A stretch of DNA of 6,072 bases from Burkholderiales bacterium (GTDB taxonomy: Bacteria; Pseudomonadota; Gammaproteobacteria; Burkholderiales; SG8-39): positions 1 to 6,072 of the forward strand of contig JAENXP010000167.1 in the NCBI GenBank assembly GCA_016649475.1, read 5' to 3'. The translations under genes were made by a program, and so were the position numbers. Shown piece by piece: positions 1 through 5,998 of the stretch; within the stretch, counting starts at the first letter, position 1, and every line of letters starts with the position of its first letter. The notes under the pieces were generated by a model. That model saw only the letters and a list, made by a program, of their open reading frames with translations, did not search any database and had not been told where the DNA came from.

Positions 1-2
1 CG

Positions 3-323
3 GCCATGGGCGACATCGGCGGGCATTTTCCCGACACCGATGCGAGTTTCAAGAACGCCGACAGCCGCAAGCTGTTGCGCGAGGTGAGCGCCCTGGTGCA
101 GGAAGCCGGTTACCGCGTCGTCAATCTGGACGCCACGATTATCGCGCAGGCGCCGAGAATGGCGCCGCATATACCCGGGATGGTGAACAATATCGCTGCG
201 GATCTCGGCCTGTCTCGTGGCCAGGTCAACATCAAGGCCACCACCACCGAGGGCCTGGGATTCGCCGGCCGCGCCGAGGGCATTGCCGCTCAGGCGGTGG
301 TATTGCTCAATTGGGCGGTCTGA
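3..323 (+). CDS. ispF: 2-C-methyl-D-erythritol 2,4-cyclodiphosphate synthase, C-terminal part (5' end outside window)
   Basis: IspF converts CDP-methylerythritol 2-phosphate to the 2,4-cyclodiphosphate with release of CMP, in the cytosolic MEP pathway to isoprenoids. About 107 residues are visible, from the GDIG segment to the stop at 321-323. They include [11 protein letters not shown], the TIIAQAPRM block, the strongly conserved [10 protein letters not shown] signature and the GRAEGIA segment. These last two carry the Thr/Glu and Arg that contact the nucleotide and the metal-bound phosphates. Comparison with the roughly 159-residue E. coli enzyme, from memory, suggests about 50 N-terminal residues lie before base 1. 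Those would carry the Asp-x-His and His zinc ligands, so the metal site cannot be checked here. The reading frame is open at the left edge, so an internal ATG at base 6 is not the true start. In many proteobacteria ispD precedes ispF; that cannot be seen here. Confidence 0.97.
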   Translation, partial: AMGDIGGHFPDTDASFKNADSRKLLREVSALVQEAGYRVVNLDATIIAQAPRMAPHIPGMVNNIAADLGLSRGQVNIKATTTEGLGFAGRAEGIAAQAVVLLNWAV

Positions 324-391
324 GGGTGCAGCCGTGTTCGATGCGCGGGTGGCGGCGATCGCTTGCGTATCTGCCCGCGTCAAAAAGCATT

Positions 392-397
392 TATACT
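392..397 (+). promoter_or_regulatory. possible -10 element of the fabA-fabB-thpR operon
   Basis: TATACT matches the sigma70 -10 consensus at five of six positions. It lies in the only AT-rich patch of the 137-base gap between ispF and fabA (324-460). No convincing -35 sits 16-18 bases upstream; TTGCGT at 363-368 is 23 bases away, which is too far. A start of transcription near 404 would give a leader of about 57 bases containing a run of seven T at 413-419. The rest of the gap shows an inverted repeat (CGCGGG 344-349, CCCGCG 374-379) around a GCGATCGC palindrome, with no T run after it. Confidence 0.35.
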
Positions 398-445
398 TAG
401 GCTCGGCTCCGATTTTTTTCCGTCCGCACCGATCCGGCGATTTCT

Positions 446-450
446 GAGGA
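446..450 (+). promoter_or_regulatory. ribosome binding site supporting the TTG start of fabA
   Basis: GAGGA lies 10 bases before the TTG at 461. There is no in-frame ATG near the expected N-terminus; the first, at codon 20, would remove the conserved N-terminal segment. The Shine-Dalgarno match therefore decides in favour of TTG. Confidence 0.7.
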
Positions 451-460
451 AATTAGCGCT

Positions 461-976
461 TTGACCAAAAAATCCAGTTTTAATAACGAACAACTGCTCG
501 CCTGCGGGCGCGGGGAGATGTTCGGCGCCGGCAATGCGCAGCTGCCGCTTCCGCCGATGCTGATGTTCGATCGCATAATCTATATCAGTGAAAAGGGCGG
601 CGTCTTCGGCAAGGGCGAAATCGTCGCCGAGCTGGACCTGCGTCCGGAGCTCTGGTTTTTCGCCTGCCATTTCCAGGGCGACCCGGTCATGCCGGGATGC
701 CTGGGACTGGATGCCATGTGGCAGCTGATCGGCTTTTATCTGGGCTGGATGGGCGGCAAGGGGCGCGGGCGCGCGCTCGGCTGCGGCGAGGTCAAGTTCA
801 GCGGCCAGGTGTTGCCTAGCGCCAAAAAGATTACCTACCGCATCAGCATGAAGCGCGTGATCCTGCGCAAGCTGGTGATGGGTATCGCAGACGCCGTAAT
901 GGAGGTCGACGGTCGCGATATCTATGCAGGCAAGGACCTGCAGGTGGGATTGTTTACCTCCACCGACGGATTTTAG
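461..976 (+). CDS. fabA: 3-hydroxydecanoyl-ACP dehydratase/isomerase FabA
   Basis: FabA dehydrates 3-hydroxydecanoyl-ACP to trans-2-decenoyl-ACP and isomerises part of it to cis-3-decenoyl-ACP. This is the branch point for unsaturated fatty acid synthesis in the cytosolic type II system. The 171-residue product matches the usual length (E. coli about 172). It is a single hot-dog domain with the signature [21 protein letters not shown]; the catalytic pair is His70 and Asp84. [17 protein letters not shown] and the C-terminal DLQVGLF also fit the family. The VMPGCLGLD block and the product length separate FabA from the shorter FabZ. The start is an unusual TTG at 461 supported by GAGGA. The stop (974-976) is 9 bases before fabB, and the AGGA of fabB's ribosome site overlaps the stop codon, so the two are very likely co-transcribed and perhaps translationally coupled. 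Confidence 0.98.
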   Translation: MTKKSSFNNEQLLACGRGEMFGAGNAQLPLPPMLMFDRIIYISEKGGVFGKGEIVAELDLRPELWFFACHFQGDPVMPGCLGLDAMWQLIGFYLGWMGGKGRGRALGCGEVKFSGQVLPSAKKITYRISMKRVILRKLVMGIADAVMEVDGRDIYAGKDLQVGLFTSTDGF

Positions 977-985
977 GATAACGCC

Positions 986-2203
986 ATGCGTCGCGTCGTC
1001 GTCACCGGAATGGGTATCGTCTCCAGCATCGGCACCAACAAGGACGAGGTGCTGGCCTCGCTGCGCTCGGGGCGCAGCGGCATCGAATTTTCCGCGGAAT
1101 ACCAGACACTGGGCTTTCGCTCGCAGGTGCACGGCCCGGTCCGGGTCAAGCGCGAAGACCTGATCGATCGCAAGCTGCTGCGCTTCATGGGCGACGCCGC
1201 CGCGTTCACCTATGTAGCCATGGACCAGGCCATCGCGGACTCCGGTCTGCCAGAGAGCATGGTGTCGCACGAACGCACCGGCCTCATCGTCGGCTCCGGC
1301 GGGGGCTCGCCGCAAAACCAGGTCGAAGCCGCGGATCTCATGCGCACCAAGGGCGTCAAGCGCATCGGGCCGTACATGGTGCCGCGCACCATGTCCAGCA
1401 CCACCTCGGCCTGCCTCGCTACTCCCTTTCGCATCAAGGGCGTGAACTACTCGATCAGTTCTGCCTGCTCCACCAGCGCACATTGCATCGGCAATGCCTG
1501 CGAGCAGATTCAGTGGGGCAAACAGGACATCGTCTTTGCCGGCGGCGGCGAAGAAGTCCATCCTTTCCTCACCATGCTGTTCGACGCGATGGGCGCGCTT
1601 TCGTCCAAGTACAACGACGCGCCGACGCGCGCCTCGCGCGCGTACGACGCGGATCGAGACGGCTTTGTGGTCTCCGGCGGCGGCGGCGTGGTGGTGCTGG
1701 AAGAACTCGAGCATGCGCGCGCGCGCGGCGCCAGGATTTACGCCGAAGTCGTGGGCTACGGCGCAACTTCAGACGGCTACGACATGGTGCAGCCCTCGGG
1801 CGAAGGCGCGGTGCGCTGCATGCGCATGGCGCTAGCCGGCGTGGACACACCGGTGGACTATCTGAACACACACGGTACCAGCACGCCCGTGGGCGATCCC
1901 AAGGAACTCGAGGCGGTGCGCGAAGTGTTCGCGGACAAGGTACCGCTGATCAGTTCGACCAAGTCGCTGACCGGACACGCGCAAGGCGCGGCCGGCGTGA
2001 CCGAAGCAATCTATACATTGCTGATGCTCGAGCACGACTTCGCCTGCGCCTCGGCCAACATCGAAACGCTCGACCCGGCAGCGGAGGGCATGCCGATCGT
2101 GCGCGAGCGCGTCGACAACGCCGGGCTAAACACGGTGATGTCCAACAGCTTCGGTTTCGGCGGCACCAACGCCTGCCTGGTATTTCGCCGCCTGAAGGCC
2201 TAG
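986..2203 (+). CDS. fabB: beta-ketoacyl-ACP synthase I FabB
   Basis: FabB condenses malonyl-ACP with acyl-ACPs and is the synthase able to extend cis-3-decenoyl-ACP, the FabA product, towards palmitoleate and cis-vaccenate. The protein has 405 residues, matching E. coli FabB (406). The thiolase-fold N-terminal half ends with the nucleophile Cys161 in [16 protein letters not shown]. The C-terminal half supplies His296 ([12 protein letters not shown]), Lys326 (SSTKSLTGH) and His331, then the closing [10 protein letters not shown] loop at 387-396. The Cys-His-His triad is therefore complete. FabB rather than FabF is supported by the N-terminal sequence, the SGGGSPQ segment, the [20 protein letters not shown] block and, above all, by pairing with fabA. 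The ATG at 986 follows AGGA with 7 bases between. thpR starts 4 bases after the stop. Confidence 0.98.
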   Translation: MRRVVVTGMGIVSSIGTNKDEVLASLRSGRSGIEFSAEYQTLGFRSQVHGPVRVKREDLIDRKLLRFMGDAAAFTYVAMDQAIADSGLPESMVSHERTGLIVGSGGGSPQNQVEAADLMRTKGVKRIGPYMVPRTMSSTTSACLATPFRIKGVNYSISSACSTSAHCIGNACEQIQWGKQDIVFAGGGEEVHPFLTMLFDAMGALSSKYNDAPTRASRAYDADRDGFVVSGGGGVVVLEELEHARARGARIYAEVVGYGATSDGYDMVQPSGEGAVRCMRMALAGVDTPVDYLNTHGTSTPVGDPKELEAVREVFADKVPLISSTKSLTGHAQGAAGVTEAIYTLLMLEHDFACASANIETLDPAAEGMPIVRERVDNAGLNTVMSNSFGFGGTNACLVFRRLKA

Positions 2204-2207
2204 GCAA

Positions 2208-2741
2208 TTGGAGCAGGCCGCCGACACGGTGCGGCTGTTCTTCGCATTGTGGCCGCCGGGGGATCTGCAGGCCAAGCTTGCAGTCTGGGCGCGGCAGGCG
2301 GCGGGCAGGGGCAGGGCCATGCGGAGCGAAAACCTTCATCTCACGCTTGCATTTCTCGGCGTCACCGAGGCCGCGCTCGTCCCGGACCTGACTTCGCTTG
2401 CGGCGGGGGTGCGTTTTGCCGCTTTCCGCCTGCCGCTGGATCGTGTCGGCTACTGGAAGCACAACCGCATCATCTGGTGCGGAGCCGCGGAGGATCCTGA
2501 TGCGCTTACCGCCCTGGTCGAGAGTTTGCGCGGACGGCTCTGCGCCGCCGGCATGCGCTACGATCCAAAACCCTTTGTCTCGCACCTGACGCTGGTGCGC
2601 GACGCATCCGGTATATCGGCGGCCCCGCCGTGGATTCCTCTACTCTGGGAAGCCGGAGATTTCGCGCTGGTGCGTTCGGCACGCGTCGAGGGCCGTCTTA
2701 CCTATCAGCCGCTGCAGCGCTTTCCCGCAGCGAGGGGGTGA
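2208..2741 (+). CDS. thpR: RNA 2',3'-cyclic phosphodiesterase (2'-5' RNA ligase family)
   Basis: This is a member of the 2H phosphoesterase family. ThpR-type enzymes open 2',3'-cyclic phosphates on RNA ends and can join 2'-5' linkages in vitro; their cellular role is unsettled. The product of 177 residues matches the E. coli protein (about 176). Both catalytic His-x-Thr-x motifs are present: HLTL at 44-47 and HLTL at 126-129, each followed by a hydrophobic strand. The opening VRLFFALWPP is the usual first strand of the family. Translation most likely begins at TTG 2208, with GAAGG at 2194-2198 as ribosome site; GTG at 2229 (codon 8) is a possible alternative and would still keep the first strand. 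Placement 4 bases after fabB implies co-transcription. A functional link to fatty acid synthesis is not evident and may be incidental. It is convergent with envZ. Confidence 0.92.
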   Translation: MEQAADTVRLFFALWPPGDLQAKLAVWARQAAGRGRAMRSENLHLTLAFLGVTEAALVPDLTSLAAGVRFAAFRLPLDRVGYWKHNRIIWCGAAEDPDALTALVESLRGRLCAAGMRYDPKPFVSHLTLVRDASGISAAPPWIPLLWEAGDFALVRSARVEGRLTYQPLQRFPAARG

Positions 2742-2810
2742 CCCGAGGCAGCGTCGATTGCCGGATGGACCAGCATTTTCGTATATCGGCAAGCTGATCG
2801 AAATGACGCG

Positions 2811-4127
2811 TCAGCCATCAGGCGATGCAGTGCCTTCTCGCAGCGGTAGACTGACACGGGCAATCAGGCCGCCGCCCTCGCGCGCGAGCAGATCCAGACC
2901 GCCGCCGTGATGGCGCGCGATACGATCGACGATCGCAAGGCCCAGGCCGGATCCGCCCTTGCCGCTGCGCGCCTGCTCCAGTCGCGTGAAGGGTTGCTTC
3001 AGCCGTTCGGCTTCCTGCGGGGGGATGCCCGGTCCGCGGTCGAGCACCTCCAGGATCAGCCTGCCGCCTTCGCTGCGCGTGCCCACGCATACGTCTTTTC
3101 CGCCGTAGGCGAGGGCGTTGTCCACCAGGTTGGAGATCAGGCGCTTGATGCCCAAGCGGCGCAGGGGCTGCTCGGGTACCGGTTCGATGCTGGTCGTTAC
3201 CTCATGCCCCAGGCTTAGTTCGCGCTCGACTACCTCACGTACGAGGGCGCACAGGTCGCTGGGGACCAGGGGTTCTTCGCTCTGGGTGCGGGCGAAGTCC
3301 AGGAACTGGCCGATGATGGAATCCATTTCCGCTATGTCGGCAATCATCTCGGGTTTGTCGTCACTGGCGCTCATTTCCGTCGACAGGCGCAGACGCGACA
3401 GCGGTGTACGCAGGTCGTGTGATACGCCGGCCAGTATCAGCGCGCGGTCGGCGTCGAGTCGCGCCAGGTCCCGCGTCATCTGGTTAAAGGAGCGCGCAAG
3501 TGTCTGGATTTCGATCGGCCCGGATTCAGTCAACGGCGCCGGCACCTTGCCACTGCCGATGTCGGCCGCGGCGTTGGCCAGCGCCTTTAGCGGGCGGTTA
3601 ATGCGCGATACGATAAGCCATGCGCCGATCAGGGAAAGCAGTAGCGCGAGCGCGGTCCAGCCCAGCCATTGCCAGGGGAACGGTCGTTCGATGCGTTCGC
3701 GCGGCAGCATTACCCAGTATTCGTCCTCGTCGATATGAAAACTGATGAAAAAGCCCCGCTGCTCGCCGATTCCAGAGGCGAAACGCGTTTGCGCCCCCAG
3801 CTTCCGCCGTACTTCCGCATGCAGCATATGCACAAACGCAGCATCCGGGGACGGCGCCAATTTGTCTGCGGGATCGGCCGGATAGACGCGTATGCCTTCG
3901 CGCTCTGACAGTTCGGCCAGGAGTTCGCGCCGCTTGTCCGCCTTGGCCGTGACCAGCGCAGCGTGGGTGAGGTTGACCACGCTCACCACCATTTGCGCCA
4001 ATTGCCGGGCGCGGGGCTCACGCTCGTAGCTGCGCAGTATCTGAAACCAGGCGATGGCCGAAATCACCATCAGCAGGCTGATAAGCAGGAACGAACGCCA
4101 CAGCAGCGTGCGCGGTACCAAGATCAC
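2811..4127 (-). CDS. envZ: osmosensor-type sensor histidine kinase, EnvZ/RisS-like
   Basis: Membrane histidine kinase that would phosphorylate, and probably dephosphorylate, the OmpR encoded just upstream. It has 438 residues (E. coli EnvZ about 450). Order: TM1 about 10-28; periplasmic domain about 30-150; TM2 about 153-174; HAMP about 175-225, starting SRINRPL; dimerisation/phosphoacceptor helix with ILAGVSHDLRTPLSRLRL and phospho-His237. The HATPase domain follows with N box NLVDNA (Asn337), G1 DRGPGIP at 363-369 and G2 GKGGSGLGLAIV at 389-400. All catalytic elements are intact. The H box is nearly identical to EnvZ. The periplasmic segment, with YEREPRARQLAQ and VVNLTHAAL, instead recalls betaproteobacterial RisS sensors (from memory), so the sensed signal may differ from E. 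coli. The start is GTG 4127, preceded by AAGG at 4138-4135; an in-frame stop at 4145-4143 rules out a longer protein. Confidence 0.93.
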   Translation of the reverse strand: MILVPRTLLWRSFLLISLLMVISAIAWFQILRSYEREPRARQLAQMVVSVVNLTHAALVTAKADKRRELLAELSEREGIRVYPADPADKLAPSPDAAFVHMLHAEVRRKLGAQTRFASGIGEQRGFFISFHIDEDEYWVMLPRERIERPFPWQWLGWTALALLLSLIGAWLIVSRINRPLKALANAAADIGSGKVPAPLTESGPIEIQTLARSFNQMTRDLARLDADRALILAGVSHDLRTPLSRLRLSTEMSASDDKPEMIADIAEMDSIIGQFLDFARTQSEEPLVPSDLCALVREVVERELSLGHEVTTSIEPVPEQPLRRLGIKRLISNLVDNALAYGGKDVCVGTRSEGGRLILEVLDRGPGIPPQEAERLKQPFTRLEQARSGKGGSGLGLAIVDRIARHHGGGLDLLAREGGGLIARVSLPLREGTASPDG

Positions 4128-4134
4128 TGGACCG

Positions 4135-4138
4135 CCTT
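4135..4138 (-). promoter_or_regulatory. ribosome binding site supporting the GTG start of envZ
   Basis: Reading the minus strand, AAGG lies 7 bases before the GTG at 4127-4125. A stop codon in the same frame (TAG, 4145-4143) lies 5 codons upstream of that GTG, so this signal and start are well constrained. The 67-base ompR-envZ gap means envZ has its own ribosome entry here instead of the stop/start overlap familiar from enteric bacteria. Confidence 0.6.
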
Positions 4139-4194
4139 GTCGCTACGCACCAGGCAGATATCGAAGATGCCGACCCTGGGACGGCAAGTCGGAC

Positions 4195-4917
<723 letters not shown>

Positions 4918-4989
4918 GTGCCTATCGTACCCAGAATGACCAGTCGGCCAGGACCGATCGGTAAGAAACCATGTCAATTTCACCCGTAC

Positions 4990-5007
4990 TTACAAATTAT
5001 TACAAAT
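4990..5007. promoter_or_regulatory. tandem 8-mer repeat, candidate OmpR box in the ompR divergent promoter region
   Basis: TTACAAAT occurs at 4990-4997 and again, identical, at 5000-5007. The copies are offset by exactly 10 bases, one helical turn. OmpR-type regulators bind direct half-sites about 10 bp apart, and the reverse-complement half ATTTGTAA resembles the TGTAAC/TGAAAC core of enteric OmpR sites. The repeat is 73-90 bases before the ompR ATG and overlaps the likely -35 of the divergent gene. It could therefore serve autoregulation, regulation of that gene, or both. Binding itself is inference. Confidence 0.45.
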
Positions 5008-5027
5008 CCCGGGTCGAGGCTTATACT
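4999..5027 (+). promoter_or_regulatory. probable sigma70 promoter of the small exported protein gene
   Basis: ATTACA (4999-5004, four of six against TTGACA) is separated by 17 bases from TATACT (5022-5027, five of six against TATAAT). Transcription would start near 5034, about 49 bases before the ATG at 5083. The weak -35 overlaps the second copy of the TTACAAAT repeat, as expected if a bound regulator acts here. This is the most AT-rich part of the 165-base divergent spacer (4918-5082). Confidence 0.5.
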
Positions 5028-5082
5028 TTTCTCGCGCCCCGGCGCTAGTATGCGTGCATCGCTTCGTTTCCAGGTGGGCTGC

Positions 5083-5397
5083 ATGAAATTCTCGACTATC
5101 CTCTGTCTAGGCCTGATCGCAGCGGGCAGCGCGGAACCGGCGCTTGCGGCTCGGCAAGGGGATGGCATGGGGTTTTCGCGCCTGTTCCAGGAGAGGCCTA
5201 CTGCGCCCGACCGGGAACGCGAAACGGAAAGGTCCGCGCCGGGGCGCGAGACGCGCGATGCCAGCGAGGCCGAACGCAGTCGTATGAATCCGGATGAGCG
5301 GCGCCAACTGCGCCGCGATATTCAGGATGCGGGCAAGGACATCTATCGCCCGGCCCCGCAGAAGAGCAGGGACCGCCGACGCTCCGAACGCAGATAA
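5083..5397 (+). CDS. small exported arginine-rich protein of unknown function
   Basis: I do not recognise a named family. The 104-residue product starts with a typical Sec signal peptide: a short basic start (MKFSTILCLGLIAAG), a hydrophobic core and ALA-A at 21-23 as a likely signal peptidase I site. The predicted mature part of 82 residues is very hydrophilic, with 21 arginines plus many Glu, Asp and Gln, no further membrane segment and little aromatic content. A compact motif, MNPDERRQLRRDIQDAGKDI at 68-87, looks like a conserved helix; similar motifs occur, from memory, in small betaproteobacterial exported proteins. The rest appears disordered. The start at 5083 is chosen because AGGTGGG (5072-5078) precedes it and the signal peptide begins properly there; ATG 5050 would add 11 residues. 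It is divergent from ompR with a shared regulatory spacer, so OmpR control is plausible. It ends 35 bases from the convergent hemerythrin gene. Confidence 0.75.
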   Translation: MKFSTILCLGLIAAGSAEPALAARQGDGMGFSRLFQERPTAPDRERETERSAPGRETRDASEAERSRMNPDERRQLRRDIQDAGKDIYRPAPQKSRDRRRSERR

Positions 5398-5432
5398 GCT
5401 CCGCGTACGATGCGGACGGAAAGCCGAGCGGC

Positions 5433-5861
5433 CTAATGCGCTTGCGGCGCCGGCTCGCCGCTACGTTGCATCTGCAGGGCAGCGGCCAATTTCATGTCCA
5501 TCGTCAGAATGTGCTCGCGCAGCCATTCGCTGAGAAAATCGGAGACCGCGGGGATGTTGATTTTTCCGCCTGCATCCAGCATCGCCCCCAGGTCGGTTAG
5601 CTGTCTTAACAGTTTGATGTGTTCGGCCTTGTGCGCGAGCGAGGCGACGTACTGTACGCGCTCCATCTGCGCTTCCTCCCGGCCAAAATGATTCCCGGTG
5701 TACGCGATGAGTTCGTGCATCGCCTGGCTAATGCGGTCGTTGCCTTGGCCGCTATTCATCGATTCGAACAATGCGTTGACCAGGCCGATCAGCCCGCGGT
5801 GCTCGCCGTCGATCAGCTTGTTTCCGGTGTAAAGATCGTCAGTCCAGGAAAGATGCGCCAT
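5433..5861 (-). CDS. bacteriohemerythrin (single-domain O2-binding di-iron protein)
   Basis: Hemerythrins are four-helix bundles that bind O2 reversibly at a di-iron centre; in bacteria they act in O2 storage, delivery or sensing. The 142-residue product is a complete single domain without signal peptide or membrane segment, so a cytosolic site is expected. All seven canonical ligands can be placed: His21 (LIDGEHRGL), His58 and Glu62 (HFGREE), His77 and His81 (HKAEH), His117 and Asp122 (EHILTMD). The N-terminal W-x5-Y-x2-G-x4-D pattern (Trp6, Tyr11, Gly13, Asp18) is also typical. ATG 5861 is preceded by GGAG at 5874-5871, 9 bases away. It lies downstream of, and on the same strand as, a probable GGDEF gene. 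The gap between them carries an FNR-like palindrome, so it may be expressed on its own at low O2. No part of the domain is missing. Confidence 0.95.
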   Translation of the reverse strand: MAHLSWTDDLYTGNKLIDGEHRGLIGLVNALFESMNSGQGNDRISQAMHELIAYTGNHFGREEAQMERVQYVASLAHKAEHIKLLRQLTDLGAMLDAGGKINIPAVSDFLSEWLREHILTMDMKLAAALQMQRSGEPAPQAH

Positions 5862-5893
5862 GCAATTTTGCTCCGTTGTCGTTTGTAGGCGTG

Positions 5894-5920
5894 ATGCCCC
5901 TGCGGTTACCCGCTGGGCAT
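5894..5920 (-). other. compound RNA hairpin with GNRA-type loop in the hemerythrin leader
   Basis: On the minus strand, ATGCCC (5920-5915) pairs with GGGCAT (5899-5894). Inside it GCGG (5913-5910) pairs with CCGC (5905-5902) around a GTAA loop (5909-5906), with a small A/AG internal loop between stems. That is ten base pairs, all but two of them GC, closed by a tetraloop of GNRA type (GUAA in RNA). On the plus strand the loop would be UUAC, so stability favours the minus-strand transcript. No U run follows, so a standard intrinsic terminator is unlikely. The hairpin ends 19 bases before the GGAG ribosome site, so a role in leader stability or control is possible. Confidence 0.6.
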
Positions 5921-5947
5921 GCCGCTTGCTGTGAATTGCCTGGGAAA

Positions 5948-5953
5948 ATTTTG
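5948..5953 (-). promoter_or_regulatory. possible -10 element for the hemerythrin gene
   Basis: Read on the minus strand, CAAAAT agrees with TATAAT at four of six positions and sits in the only AT-rich patch near the palindrome at 5975-5988. With transcription starting near 5941, the palindrome centre falls at about -40.5, close to the -41.5 typical of class II FNR/CRP activation. No -35 hexamer would be needed in that arrangement. The match is modest and rests mainly on spacing. Confidence 0.35.
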
Positions 5954-5974
5954 CGCGCCTTGGCCGTGCTGCTA

Positions 5975-5988
5975 TTGACTTGTGTCAA
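5975..5988. promoter_or_regulatory. FNR/CRP-family operator upstream of the bacteriohemerythrin gene
   Basis: TTGAC-TTGT-GTCAA is a perfect 5-4-5 inverted repeat. It has the architecture of FNR-type sites (TTGAT-N4-ATCAA); the TTGAC half-site is a known variant for FNR, FixK and Dnr-like regulators. It lies in the gap between the stop of the probable GGDEF gene (5999) and the hemerythrin ATG, with its centre about 120 bases before the ATG and about 40 before a suitable -10. Regulator identity is inferred only from the site. Confidence 0.6.
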
Positions 5989-5998
5989 CTGAACCTGA

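Noticed and set aside
413..419. Run of seven T after ispF as an intrinsic terminator
   Set aside because: No stable GC-rich hairpin lies directly before it; CGG-CT-CCG at 404-411 has too short a loop. The inverted repeat at 344-379 is too far away.
380..1714. Long minus-strand open frame (444 codons) opposite fabA and fabB
   Set aside because: It lies wholly antisense to two unmistakable genes, has a His/Ala/Arg-rich composition typical of the reverse frame of GC-rich codons, and shows no recognisable domain.
1483..2391. Plus-strand open frame of 302 codons overlapping fabB and thpR
   Set aside because: Arg-rich out-of-frame shadow of fabB and the start of thpR; no motif and no good start signal.
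2742..2810. Terminator between convergent thpR and envZ
   Set aside because: Only TTGCCG (2759-2764) and CGGCAA (2787-2792) pair, with a 22-base loop and no T run; nothing else is seen in this gap.
4953..4962. Perfect palindrome ACCGATCGGT upstream of ompR
   Set aside because: Ten bases long and GC-rich; such palindromes are common by chance, and no second copy or known operator supports it.
4972..4977. Perfect TTGACA on the minus strand upstream of ompR as a -35 element
   Set aside because: At 15-18 bases spacing the candidate -10 hexamers (for example GTCCTG) do not resemble TATAAT, so a promoter cannot be supported, although it may be a regulated or non-consensus one.
4918..5082. N-terminal extensions: ompR from 4983, and the exported protein from 4918 or 5050
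   Set aside because: The extra ompR residues do not match the family, whose start fits ATG 4917. The exported protein has a proper signal peptide and ribosome site only at 5083.
5400..5416. Hairpin TCCGC-N7-GCGGA between the exported protein gene and the hemerythrin gene as a terminator
   Set aside because: A five-pair stem without a following T run on either strand; too weak to call.
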